In this document: positions 13,278 through 20,870 of the stretch, piece after piece
Layout: each line of letters opens with the position of its first letter
Position numbering within the stretch: the first letter of the stretch is position 1
Virus record (IMG/VR): IMGVR_UViG_3300009519_000017
Location: 1 to 20,878 of that record
Direction: 5' to 3' (one strand)
Length of the DNA: 20,878 nt
DNA from: a virus
The notes under the pieces: model-generated
The model's database searches: none
Told to the model about the DNA's origin: nothing
The model's input: only the letters and a program-made list of their open reading frames with translations
Program-made: the position numbers and the translations under genes

Positions 13278-13362
13278 AGGGGATGTATCTCCCCTGACAA
13301 TAAGTCGCCTGACGTGTATGCCGCACGAGACCGGATTGATCGTCCGGAGGCATTAATTTTTT
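13278..13362 (+). terminator. two hairpins before the terminase gene, weak terminator candidate
   Basis: AGGGG (13278-13282) pairs with CCCCT (13291-13295), and CCGGA (13331-13335) with TCCGG (13343-13347). Six T residues at 13357-13362 come nine bases after the second stem, farther than usual. The 110-base gap holds no gene. These hairpins may reduce readthrough or protect the terminase mRNA end. Confidence 0.3.
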
Positions 13363-13371
13363 GGAGGAGCT

Positions 13372-15375
13372 GTGAAGATAGATAGCCTGCAAACCATGCT
13401 GGACAAACATCTCCAAGACAAGAACTACCAGTATCGAGACAAGTCTTGGGAAGAGATCGACGCAATGGCCCAGCAGAGTTTTTCTAAACTCTCTCCAGCT
13501 CACCAGTTGAAAGTCCTCAAAGTCGGCGATAAGTACGGCATGCCTAAGGACAACAAGTTGACGATGCGCGTTCGTTTCATGGCGCAAACCAATCTGTTCT
13601 TTTTGTGCAAACTACTTGGCTACGATGCCATGACAGACCATGAGTATGTCTGGACTGACGGCAAGGTACATAACACGCATGAGGAAATTTGCAACGAATT
13701 CTTCGTTCGCAAAGACCCGACGTTGCCGAACTTCAAAGCATTTGCGGCGAAAGAGAACTACATCGAAAAGAAAGAGCGTCTTCTGCTCGTGCCTCGCGGC
13801 GGCTTCAAGAGCACCATGGATATGGCGGATTGCGTTCAGTGGGTATGCTGCTTCCCTGAAGTGACGATCCTCATTCTGACAGGCGTGCTCGACCTCGCAG
13901 AAGATTTTGTAAGTGAGATCAAAGGACATTTTGTACTCGAAGACGCTGACAGTTCGTGCATGAACCTCTTCACCCTCAAAAAAGCCCTGCAGGCGAAGAC
14001 GATGCGCGATGGCGATCCTAGCATCTTTCAAATCGTTTTCCCCGAACACTGCATCCCCAAGGACGACGGCAAGGGCTATGAATATCAGACGCCCGCGGTC
14101 TCCCAGTTGGAGAAAGAGTGCACGGTATTCGCGGCATCAATCGAACAGAACCTCGCAGGCTGGCACGTCTGTATCATGAAGTTGGACGACGTTGTCACGA
14201 ACGAGAACAGTTTGACAGTTGACCGACTGAAGAAGGTCAATAAGCAGGTCAGCATCAACCAAGCCATGCTGCATCCTTACGGTTTTTACGACAAGATTGG
14301 GACTTGGTACGATTCAGAAGATACGTACGGACAGGATATCAAGAACTCGAAGAAGTACGCCGAAGAGGGCGAAGACTTCCCGATGAAGATTTACATCCGT
14401 GCTGCTTGGTGGGCCAACGAAGCAGCTGTTAAGGCAGGAAAAATTGAAGAGGAAATGGTCGAATCTGACTGCGGCCTCTGGTTCAATGAGGAAAACAATC
14501 CTCACGCACTGACTTATCAGTTCCTTCGCACCAAGAAAAAGACCGACGAGTACTTCGCAATCAAGTACCTCAACGATCCGACACAGATGCACGTCGTCAA
14601 GTTCCCACGCGAACTTTTGATACGACGCACAATCCAAGCGAATCTCATGCCCGGAACTGGCATGATAGTTACGACCGTCGACACAGCCTATTCGACGAAG
14701 AGTTGGGCAGACTATACGGTCATCATTACGGCACTTATTTACGGCGGTCGATTTTACGTTATCGATATGAACCGCGGAAGATTCAACGAGTATGAGTTAC
14801 CTGCAGTCATCGCCGCTAATGTGCTGAAGTGGAAGCCTAGGCGAGTTTGTATTGAGGAGTCTGTCGGCGTCAAATGGCTCGGCAGAGAAGTCTATCGCGA
14901 GATGGACAAATTGAAGGTGCGCGCCAGCATAGAATTCGTCTCTTTGGGATTGGGCAACAAAGCCAATTCGAAGATGATGAAGGCGAAGCCGGTTCTACGA
15001 TACCTCGGAGACGAGCGCCTTCTGTTCGTCAACTCCTGTCCCTCGCTCGAAGAACTTTACGACGAACTTTCGAAGTTCGGAACCGCGGCGGCAACGCACG
15101 ACGACATTGTCGATGCTCTTGCGCTGCTCGTCAACCAGTTTTCTGGGTACGCAGAGATGGAAGCAAAAATCACTGCACAGCAGGACACATACTGTCCTGA
15201 CCCGCTGGGCAAGGCTAAATACGAACAGACCTACGGGCTGGGTGCTTACGCAAAGTTCAATGCACAGCAGATGGTTCAGGAAAATCCTGACATGAGTCTC
15301 TATGAGGCGATCAACGCTGTCAAAGAGGACACGTACGATCCGTCAGCGACCGACCCACTGGCAGACTTGTTTTAA
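13372..15375 (+). CDS. terL: terminase large subunit (packaging ATPase/nuclease)
   Basis: This is the DNA packaging motor: ATP-driven translocation into the prohead and cleavage of the concatemer. The ATPase half has a Walker A-like LLLVPRGGFKST (P141-T148), a non-classical P-loop common in terminases. The Walker B-like MKLDDVV has D272 and D273. The RNase H-like nuclease half has TTVDTAYS (D437), CIEES (E495, E496) and HDDIVDAL (D577, D578, D581). All expected metal-binding acids are present. At 667 residues it is on the long side. It starts at GTG 13372 behind GGAGGAG; no in-frame ATG nearby has a comparable site. It is followed nine bases later by the portal gene, the usual phage order. 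Confidence 0.93.
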   Translation: MKIDSLQTMLDKHLQDKNYQYRDKSWEEIDAMAQQSFSKLSPAHQLKVLKVGDKYGMPKDNKLTMRVRFMAQTNLFFLCKLLGYDAMTDHEYVWTDGKVHNTHEEICNEFFVRKDPTLPNFKAFAAKENYIEKKERLLLVPRGGFKSTMDMADCVQWVCCFPEVTILILTGVLDLAEDFVSEIKGHFVLEDADSSCMNLFTLKKALQAKTMRDGDPSIFQIVFPEHCIPKDDGKGYEYQTPAVSQLEKECTVFAASIEQNLAGWHVCIMKLDDVVTNENSLTVDRLKKVNKQVSINQAMLHPYGFYDKIGTWYDSEDTYGQDIKNSKKYAEEGEDFPMKIYIRAAWWANEAAVKAGKIEEEMVESDCGLWFNEENNPHALTYQFLRTKKKTDEYFAIKYLNDPTQMHVVKFPRELLIRRTIQANLMPGTGMIVTTVDTAYSTKSWADYTVIITALIYGGRFYVIDMNRGRFNEYELPAVIAANVLKWKPRRVCIEESVGVKWLGREVYREMDKLKVRASIEFVSLGLGNKANSKMMKAKPVLRYLGDERLLFVNSCPSLEELYDELSKFGTAAATHDDIVDALALLVNQFSGYAEMEAKITAQQDTYCPDPLGKAKYEQTYGLGAYAKFNAQQMVQENPDMSLYEAINAVKEDTYDPSATDPLADLF

Positions 15376-15384
15376 CGGAGAGAT

Positions 15385-17571
15385 ATGGCAGACACAGTTG
15401 AAACATCGCCCGCGAAGATCGAAACACTTGGAATCGCTGATCTGGAAAACTCCGAAGGTAATCCCAACAGGGATTTGACCAACGAGGATTTTAACAAAGA
15501 CGGCGACATCCTGACCATCGGCGGCGACCTAGCACTCGTCGTGCAATCCGCTGTGGCTGCGAAGGCGTACATCTCAAACAGACAGTGGACATTGCTTTGG
15601 AGAGATGCTGACCTTCTGTACCAATCGCCGCGCCCAATGACCGTGTACGAAAACACGTACGTCCTTGAGCCCAACGTCCAGCGCTTTACCGTTGCGAAGG
15701 TGTGCAACGCGGTCGTACCTCAACTCCACAAGGGTCTCTTTTACGACGATCCTCCAATGATTCTTCGACCTACAGGTGGAACCAGCAATGACCCCGTCGC
15801 AGCTGGTAAGACCCAACAGATCGTGGACGCAAAGACTACACTGCTCTCATACATCCTGCGCGACTGTGAATTCAAAACCCAGACTAAATGGGGCTTGGAG
15901 CAGATGGCGCATCTCGGAACTGGTATTTGGAAGTGGGGATACGACTGGAAGACGATCCAGTACTACACTAGGACAGCCTCGGTCGTAAATCTTCCGGGCA
16001 CCGACGGCACGCCAGACGACAGTGTCGTCACCGACGAACCACCCAATATCAAGGTTCGTGAGAAGATCGTTCCGCTGCCCGTATTCGAATTTCGTCCGCT
16101 CGACAAAGTTCTAGTTGACCCCCAGTTAAACGTCTCAGATATTCGCAAAGCCGCGTGGGTCATAGACGTTCGCTACATGGACTTCTACCAAATGAAGGAA
16201 CTGCGCGATGCCGTCGTACAGGCATTGGCTGATGGCGAAAAGGGTGAAGCAATAAAAGGCTGGCGCTTTCCGGGGGAGGAAGACCTAAAGAAATTCTGGG
16301 CCACAGGAAAAGAACAGGCCCAACTACTGGAGACGGAACAAGCCTCTTACATCGAAGGTGTCGTTCACCACGCGGAGAAGGTCAACATCAGAGTAAGCCC
16401 TGACCCGCTGCGCCGCAAGCTTGAGATCATGGAGTATTGGGACAAAGATCGAAAGATCATGGTTCTCAATCAAAAGACCGTCATCTTTACAGGCAAGAAC
16501 GAGTTCAAACAGGTACCGTTTCTTTCCGCCAACTGGTGGAACCGACCAAAGGCATTCTATGGCATGGGTCTCGGGCTGATCGTTGGGCAAAACCAACGTG
16601 TCGACCAAGGCACCATCAATGCCATTCTGAAAATCCTTTCGTTCGGCGTCAACCCGTTGTACCTACGCGACCGTGATGACAACGCCCCGACACAAATGAT
16701 TCGGTCGGGCATTGGAAAAATTCTCACCGTCAAGGACACCGAAAAAGCATATCGTCTGATGGAAACTCCGAAAGTACCGTCAGATGTTTGGAGTGCACTC
16801 AAGGAATCGGAGCAGGCTACAGAGTCCTCGTCTGGTGCAGATCAGCAGTTAGTGCAGGGGTCTACCGCAGGTCCGCGTTCCTCAATGGGGCGAACGGCTG
16901 GCGGTGCAAACATTCTCGCGGGTGCGAGCGCAACACGTCTCGATGGCCCGCTGGACAACTTCATCGAACAGGTGTTCAAACCGTTCCTCAGCATCCTCGA
17001 CATGTTGATCTTCAACATAATGTCGGACAAAGCCATACTTGCCGTTCTTGGAAAAGAGCGGGGGGAAGCGTATGCGAAGCACATTGACATGCAAGAGTTC
17101 CACGATGCTCAAATCGAGTACGAGGTTCTTGCAGGTTCTAGCTTGGCAGCTAAGCGTACGATGGCCCAGTCAATGGTCATGTTGACTCAGATTCTGGACA
17201 ACCCACAGATACAAGAAAGTCTGGCGGACATCAACGAAGAGTACATTGACTTCAAGCCAATTATCAACATGTGGATGGAAGCGTCCGAATGGAAGAACGG
17301 ACAGGACATCATCAAGCCTCTGACCGACGCCATGAAGAAAAAGCGTGCCGCCAGTTCGAAGGCCGCACAGATGCAGATGCAGACACAGGCTAAGGCACAA
17401 GGCGACCAACAGAAGTTCCAACAAAAACAACAATTAGCCGACCAAGAATCGGACAACCGAATCAAACGCGACATCATACGTGAGTCCGCAAGGGCAAACG
17501 GTATGAGCGAAGCGGTTGAAGGCACGCCTAGCCCTCAGGGGCTTGAAGGTCAACAGCCTACGGTTGAGTAA
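15385..17571 (+). CDS. portal protein, large P22-like type
   Basis: This is the dodecameric head-tail connector through which DNA enters. At 728 residues it matches the large P22-type portals rather than HK97 types of about 400 residues. Identifying stretches include TGIWKWGYDW, VLVDPQL followed by DIRKAAWVIDV, and QVPFLSANWWNRPKAFYGMG. Also seen are GLIVGQNQRVDQGTINAILK and the conserved wing and crown transition around GGANILAGASATRLDGPLDN. The C-terminus has a Gln/Lys-rich coiled-coil stretch (about 645-690), where P22-like portals form a barrel. The ATG at 15385 follows GGAGAG. The neighbours (terminase before, scaffold and coat after) agree with this assignment. Confidence 0.9.
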   Translation: MADTVETSPAKIETLGIADLENSEGNPNRDLTNEDFNKDGDILTIGGDLALVVQSAVAAKAYISNRQWTLLWRDADLLYQSPRPMTVYENTYVLEPNVQRFTVAKVCNAVVPQLHKGLFYDDPPMILRPTGGTSNDPVAAGKTQQIVDAKTTLLSYILRDCEFKTQTKWGLEQMAHLGTGIWKWGYDWKTIQYYTRTASVVNLPGTDGTPDDSVVTDEPPNIKVREKIVPLPVFEFRPLDKVLVDPQLNVSDIRKAAWVIDVRYMDFYQMKELRDAVVQALADGEKGEAIKGWRFPGEEDLKKFWATGKEQAQLLETEQASYIEGVVHHAEKVNIRVSPDPLRRKLEIMEYWDKDRKIMVLNQKTVIFTGKNEFKQVPFLSANWWNRPKAFYGMGLGLIVGQNQRVDQGTINAILKILSFGVNPLYLRDRDDNAPTQMIRSGIGKILTVKDTEKAYRLMETPKVPSDVWSALKESEQATESSSGADQQLVQGSTAGPRSSMGRTAGGANILAGASATRLDGPLDNFIEQVFKPFLSILDMLIFNIMSDKAILAVLGKERGEAYAKHIDMQEFHDAQIEYEVLAGSSLAAKRTMAQSMVMLTQILDNPQIQESLADINEEYIDFKPIINMWMEASEWKNGQDIIKPLTDAMKKKRAASSKAAQMQMQTQAKAQGDQQKFQQKQQLADQESDNRIKRDIIRESARANGMSEAVEGTPSPQGLEGQQPTVE

Positions 17572-17578
17572 TATGAGC

Positions 17579-17611
17579 GGGGCAGACACTTAACCTATTG
17601 TGCACTGCCCC
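17579..17611 (+). other. perfect 7-bp inverted repeat between portal and next gene
   Basis: GGGGCAG (17579-17585) and CTGCCCC (17605-17611) flank a 19-base loop, followed by CAAAATTT rather than a T-run. It starts seven bases after the portal stop. It is a poor terminator; it may be an mRNA processing or stability hairpin separating portal from the head genes. Confidence 0.4.
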
Positions 17612-17629
17612 CAAAATTTCGGAGGAGAC

Positions 17630-17983
17630 ATGCTCGATCCAGTGAAGTCACTTGAGATGGCAAACGTCATGGAGATGGACATCAAACTTGACGCCCGTCA
17701 AAAGCAAATACTTTCTGCATACATACAGCAGGAAGGTTGGGACATCATGCAGCTGTTGATGGTCCAAGTTGTGAAGGACTTCAACACGGCGCTCATGAAT
17801 ACGCCCGTCGACCAGCCCGAGTCCGTAGTTGCACTGCATTGTGTTGCAAAGGCCGCGGCCCAATTTTACACAGGGCTGATACAGAGGATTGTCGAAGAGT
17901 TCGATCTTGCACACTATAACGCTTCGAAACTCGGCACACCCGAGAATCCGGAAATGCCGAACGTTTCACCAGAGTTTCAATAA
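17630..17983 (+). CDS. hypothetical helical head-module protein
   Basis: I do not recognise this 117-residue protein. It looks almost wholly helical (MEMDIKLDARQKQILSAYIQ onward), mildly acidic, with an extended Pro/Asn tail. It starts at ATG 17630 behind GGAGGAG; a possible start ten codons upstream lies inside the 3' arm of the hairpin and has no ribosome binding site. It sits between portal and scaffold-like genes, a position often held by head maturation or minor head proteins. There is no protease motif. It may help scaffold or portal assembly. Confidence 0.6.
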   Translation: MLDPVKSLEMANVMEMDIKLDARQKQILSAYIQQEGWDIMQLLMVQVVKDFNTALMNTPVDQPESVVALHCVAKAAAQFYTGLIQRIVEEFDLAHYNASKLGTPENPEMPNVSPEFQ

Positions 17984-17997
17984 TCTAGGAGGAGATT

Positions 17998-19134
17998 ATG
18001 CCAATGAACAGTTCAGTTCGTAACCGTCTTAGTCGAATGGAGCCGGAAGTGATCGCGCCCACAGCTGCGCCCGTCGCACCCGGCGATAACACACTTGACG
18101 ATCCGAGTGACCCGCGCATCACGTCCGCGGTTGCTCCCATAGTTGCGCATAGCGAGCCCATAGTTGCGCATAGCGATCAGGTAGTTGCGCCTACGGATGC
18201 ATTGCCAGAGCTTCGATACGAGTACCAGCCGACAGATATTGCCGGTGCGAAGTTGGGTGGAAAACAAGTCATCGTCTATCATACGCCGGACGAGTTGGCG
18301 CAAAAACTCACAGCTCAAAATGTCGAACTCGTGCGCAAGTTGCGCGAGGTCACCCGCAAACAAACGCTGGGGATCGTGGACGATACGCCACTGCCCGACG
18401 ACGCACAGCGCTTTGAGTCATTTGTTGAGTTTAAGCCGCGCGAGTTGTCCACCGAAGAGCGGTTCAATCTTTCGCAAGACTTGAACGATCCGTCGAAGTC
18501 GCTAGAAGCGATTGACACGATGTTCGAAGCCAGCGTCGGCATGAAGCCTGACGTACTGCGTCAAACACTGAACAACCAACAGTTGCTCATGTTGCAGTTG
18601 ACGGCAAAGTCGAACTACGACATTTTCGAGAAACAGACACCGGAGTTTTATCCGTGTGCTGAAAACAAACAAGTACTGACAGCATGGATGTTCAAGAAGA
18701 AGCTAAATCCTACTGTCGCGATGTTCAACTTAGCTTTTTCAACGCTGAAGGGAGCCGGATTGCTCCTCGACAGCCCTATCGTGCGTGAGGTAACTCCCGC
18801 GCCCGTGCCGTCTGTACCCACAGTGGGTCCGACTGCACCCGCGCCGAGTACGGAACCAAAAGTATCGCCGGTTCCAGTTGCAACCGAGAGTCGGATTACT
18901 CCCGTCGAGCAGCCGCAAACAAAGCGCCAAGTAAGAGTCCCGTCCGGTCTGAATAGCAGCAATGCTTCAGACTCCACAACAAGTGGTGTGACAACTGACA
19001 TTACTTTGGATGATATTGATAACATGCCTTCCGAAGAGTATAAGAAAAAACTTAGAAACCCGGCTTTTGCAAAGTTGGTGAACGACCTGCAACGTGCAGC
19101 GGACGCCAGAAAGCGTGCACCAGTATCAGCTTAA
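17998..19134 (+). CDS. scaffolding-like protein upstream of major capsid protein
   Basis: This protein is probably the internal scaffold that directs coat assembly. The evidence is position immediately before the coat gene, high charge and low complexity, and layout. A Pro/Ala/Val-rich N-terminus (1-75) includes the tandem heptapeptide PIVAHS(E/D). A helical middle (about 95-255) follows, with DELAQKLTAQNVELVRKLRE as a likely coiled coil. Then comes a Pro/Thr/Val-rich linker (about 260-320) and a basic C-terminal helical segment ending LQRAADARKRAP. Basic C-terminal helices bind coat protein in P22-type scaffolds. The 378 residues fit. The ATG at 17998 follows AGGAGGAG. A minor structural protein cannot be ruled out. 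Confidence 0.65.
   Translation: MPMNSSVRNRLSRMEPEVIAPTAAPVAPGDNTLDDPSDPRITSAVAPIVAHSEPIVAHSDQVVAPTDALPELRYEYQPTDIAGAKLGGKQVIVYHTPDELAQKLTAQNVELVRKLREVTRKQTLGIVDDTPLPDDAQRFESFVEFKPRELSTEERFNLSQDLNDPSKSLEAIDTMFEASVGMKPDVLRQTLNNQQLLMLQLTAKSNYDIFEKQTPEFYPCAENKQVLTAWMFKKKLNPTVAMFNLAFSTLKGAGLLLDSPIVREVTPAPVPSVPTVGPTAPAPSTEPKVSPVPVATESRITPVEQPQTKRQVRVPSGLNSSNASDSTTSGVTTDITLDDIDNMPSEEYKKKLRNPAFAKLVNDLQRAADARKRAPVSA
18136..18198 (+). repeat. 21-base tandem repeat inside the scaffold-like gene
   Basis: CCCATAGTTGCGCATAGCGA(G/T) occurs at 18136-18156 and 18157-18177, differing only in the last base. A third, decayed copy is at 18178-18198. Each unit encodes seven residues (P-I-V-A-H-S-E/D), so the frame is kept. 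The near identity of the first two units suggests a recent duplication. Confidence 0.85.
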
Positions 19135-19149
19135 CCTGAAGGATAGATT

Positions 19150-19305
19150 ATGTCTTTCTCTCCTGCTGGAAACCAGCAATCCAACCTGCCTCAATCCACG
19201 GTGAAGTATTATGATAAACGGTTCCGTGAGAACCTGAAGGCGCAAACCCCGTTCGTCGCATGCGCAGAGCGCCTTGACCTGCCCATGAAGAGCGGTAACC
19301 AGTAT
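19150..19305 (+). CDS. major capsid protein, exon 1 (codons 1-52)
   Basis: This is the N-terminal arm of the coat protein. ATG at 19150 follows GAAGGA. The exon encodes MSFSPAGNQQSN... through LDLPMKSGNQY (52 residues), and the genomic frame then hits TAA at 19309-19311. The sequence YYDKRFRENLKAQTPFVACA followed by LPMKSG resembles the N-terminus of N4-gp56-type (HK97-fold) coat proteins. In these, a beta strand and an aromatic run should follow, and this is found only after 650 intervening bases at 19962. The exon's last nine bases (19297-19305) pair with 19320-19328 to form intron helix P1, ending in the U.G pair expected at a 5' splice site. Without splicing the product would be a 53-residue fragment. 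Confidence 0.85.
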
Positions 19306-19961
19306 ATCTAAAACATTTTGTACTGGTTGTAAAAATAAATCTTGCTAAATCGGTGGACCCCTGCTATAGTAAATAGTAGACAATACCGAGGAAAGACCCC
19401 ATGCCTACATAATATCCGAAAGGAGGCAAAATGTCAGATAAAGCGAAGTATGGCTACCTCGCAGGCATTCTAGATGGTGAAGGTTGCATCACAATCGGTG
19501 CTGGTCAAAAAGAGACCTGCATAAATTACAACTCAATCGTGATGGTACAAAGCACGAGTAAGAAGTTGATTGATTGGCTGCAAAGTAATTTTGGCGGAAG
19601 CGTATACCTGTCAAAGAAAGCGACAGCGAAAACGAAAGAAGCCTACATGTGGCGAGTGCTAAAGAAGAAGGATATAGAGATTCTTCTATTAGCAACGCTC
19701 CCTTACCTAGTTGTGAAACGGGAACAAGCAAAAATCTTGCTGAATTTCGTTAGACTCGCTCCTGAAGCGAACAACGAATTGCGTCGAGTTTATTGGCAAC
19801 AGTTAAGAATTTTGAATTCTCGTGGGGTATCCCTAACGACTAATACGCAAGAGACTCCGCAGGGAGTCATGATAGAGTCTGAACTGCATGGTGACATGCA
19901 GAGCGACCTGATGGTGACATCAGGGACTTTCGAGTCTTAAACCCAAAACACATTAGAAATG
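19306..19961 (+). other. group I self-splicing intron in the major capsid gene
   Basis: Pairings seen by eye: P1, 19297-19305 with 19320-19328 (8 Watson-Crick pairs plus U19305.G19320). P3, UCUUGC 19340-19345 / GCAAGA 19847-19852. P4, UCGGU 19350-19354 / ACCGA 19385-19389. P5, 19361-19367 / 19373-19379. P6, ACCCCAU 19396-19402 / GUGGGGU 19822-19828. P7, GACU 19838-19841 / AGUC 19876-19879. P8, GACUCC 19853-19858 / GGAGUC 19863-19868 with a GCAG loop. P9, 19884-19890 / 19895-19901 and P9.1, 19907-19913 / 19918-19924, both perfect 7-bp stems with GUGA loops. GACU-UUCG-AGUC follows at 19925-19936. The order matches a group IA core like that of T4 td. The 5' site is firm; the 3' end is given as the terminal G at 19961, with alternatives at 19955 or 19956. 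Confidence 0.9.
19431..19940 (+). CDS. intron-encoded LAGLIDADG homing endonuclease
   Basis: This protein would cut intron-less alleles of the capsid gene so that repair copies the intron in. The single LAGLIDADG motif is YLAGILDGEGCITIG (about 9-23), with the metal-binding acid in DGEG. The body has two beta/helix segments (SIVMVQSTSKKLIDWLQSNF, then YMWRVLKKKDIEILL). With one motif in 169 residues it should act as a homodimer. It sits in the loop of intron helix P6 and has its own AAAGGAGG four bases before ATG 19431. The last 40 or so codons (from NSRGVSL) double as intron P6', P7, P3', P8 and P9. That tail is probably dictated by the RNA and lies beyond the usual domain. It may also act as a maturase, which is untested. 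Confidence 0.88.
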   Translation: MSDKAKYGYLAGILDGEGCITIGAGQKETCINYNSIVMVQSTSKKLIDWLQSNFGGSVYLSKKATAKTKEAYMWRVLKKKDIEILLLATLPYLVVKREQAKILLNFVRLAPEANNELRRVYWQQLRILNSRGVSLTTNTQETPQGVMIESELHGDMQSDLMVTSGTFES

Positions 19962-20798
19962 TTCATGTACGTGCCGCTGGCTGCTAACACCAACCAGACG
20001 ACCGAAGGAACTGTGGGCCCGTCCCTGTCCGTCAACGTCCTGAATACGACTGCCACTATCGGCGAGTACGCTGACTACGCGAACTTTTCGTCCCTGTCTC
20101 TCGCAACCGCGATTGACCAGACCGTCGAGAACGTTGCGAAAGAAATGTCGTATCGTCTTGGCGAGTCTCTGAGCGCATTGGTTCGCGCAACTGCTGACGG
20201 TGCATCCAGCATCGATGCCAGCGTGTTGGTGGAACTGGCTGCGACAACCACGGCGAGCTTCACCGCTCTGTCGCTGTCTCAGATTCGTAACAGCGTCCAG
20301 TCTATGGCTGGCCGTTCGATCCGTCCGTTCGACGAGGCTTCCAAGTCCTTTGTCGGCGTCATCCATCCGTTCGCCCTTGGCGACGTGACGGCTGACAACA
20401 GCAACGATTCGCCTATCGACATCCTGAAGCACACCCCTGTGGGTCTCGCCCGCATGGAAGAGCTGGTCAGCGTCGATCTGACGGAAGTCATTGAAATCCC
20501 GACCACGGGCGTTCATTTCTTCCAGTCTCCGTTGGTCACCAAGACCATCAACTACAGTGGCGTGACTGGCCTGACGGCCCTTCGCACCTACATCTTCGGT
20601 AAGGACGGTATCTTCGCCATTAACCTTGGAGCGCAGGGCGACACCACTTACGGAGACGGCGAGTGGCGCAACATCAAGTGCAACATCGTGCAGAACGCTG
20701 AGCCGACGGTTGCAGACCCTGAAGGGTTGATCCCCGGATATACTGAGTCTGTCCGGGTTACATCTGGTAAAGCGATGGCTGCTGTAGCCGGTCGCTAG
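19962..20798 (+). CDS. major capsid protein, exon 2 (C-terminal body)
   Basis: This is the main HK97-fold body of the coat protein. Translation of the exon gives FMYVPLAANTNQTTEG, then ATIGEYADYANFSSLSLATA, and ends AMAAVAGR with TAG at 20796-20798. Joined to exon 1 in frame the protein has about 330 residues, similar to small N4-gp56-type coat proteins. Exon 2 has no ribosome binding site before the ATGs at 19959 or 19965, so independent translation is unlikely. If the splice lies at 19955/19956 instead, the protein gains two residues, (E or K)-M, before FMY. That would restore the eight-residue SG-to-Tyr spacing I remember for the family. The gene follows the scaffold-like gene, the expected place. 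Confidence 0.85.
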   Translation, partial: FMYVPLAANTNQTTEGTVGPSLSVNVLNTTATIGEYADYANFSSLSLATAIDQTVENVAKEMSYRLGESLSALVRATADGASSIDASVLVELAATTTASFTALSLSQIRNSVQSMAGRSIRPFDEASKSFVGVIHPFALGDVTADNSNDSPIDILKHTPVGLARMEELVSVDLTEVIEIPTTGVHFFQSPLVTKTINYSGVTGLTALRTYIFGKDGIFAINLGAQGDTTYGDGEWRNIKCNIVQNAEPTVADPEGLIPGYTESVRVTSGKAMAAVAGR

Positions 20799-20837
20799 TT
20801 GGGACATCCTATCGAGTTCATTTTACGACCTCGCTAG

Positions 20838-20870
20838 GACCAGATACCACGATTAACATACTGGTCGTGG
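20838..20870 (+). other. interleaved inverted repeats downstream of the capsid gene
   Basis: ACCAG (20839-20843) can pair with CTGGT (20861-20865), and CCACGA (20847-20852) with TCGTGG (20865-20870). The two pairings cross and share one base, so they form either a pseudoknot or alternative hairpins. The sequence ends eight bases later, so a following T-run cannot be seen. A terminator or mRNA 3' stabilising structure after the abundant coat message is plausible. Otherwise 20799-20878 holds nothing recognisable. Confidence 0.35.

Noticed and set aside
18136-18198. Tandem repeat as a CRISPR or regulatory array
   Set aside because: Units are contiguous without spacers, are a multiple of three, and encode a heptapeptide repeat inside a gene.
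19309-19311. Nonsense mutation making the capsid gene a pseudogene
   Set aside because: A complete group I core begins exactly at this point and the frame resumes downstream with intact coat sequence.
19959-20798. Capsid body as a free-standing gene starting at ATG 19959
   Set aside because: There is no ribosome binding site, it would lack the N-terminal arm encoded at 19150-19305, and the intron core between the pieces explains the split.
19953-20807. Long minus-strand open frame opposite capsid exon 2 (284 codons)
   Set aside because: It is a codon-bias shadow of the capsid body: no ribosome binding site, Arg/His/Gln-rich composition, and all neighbours run rightward.
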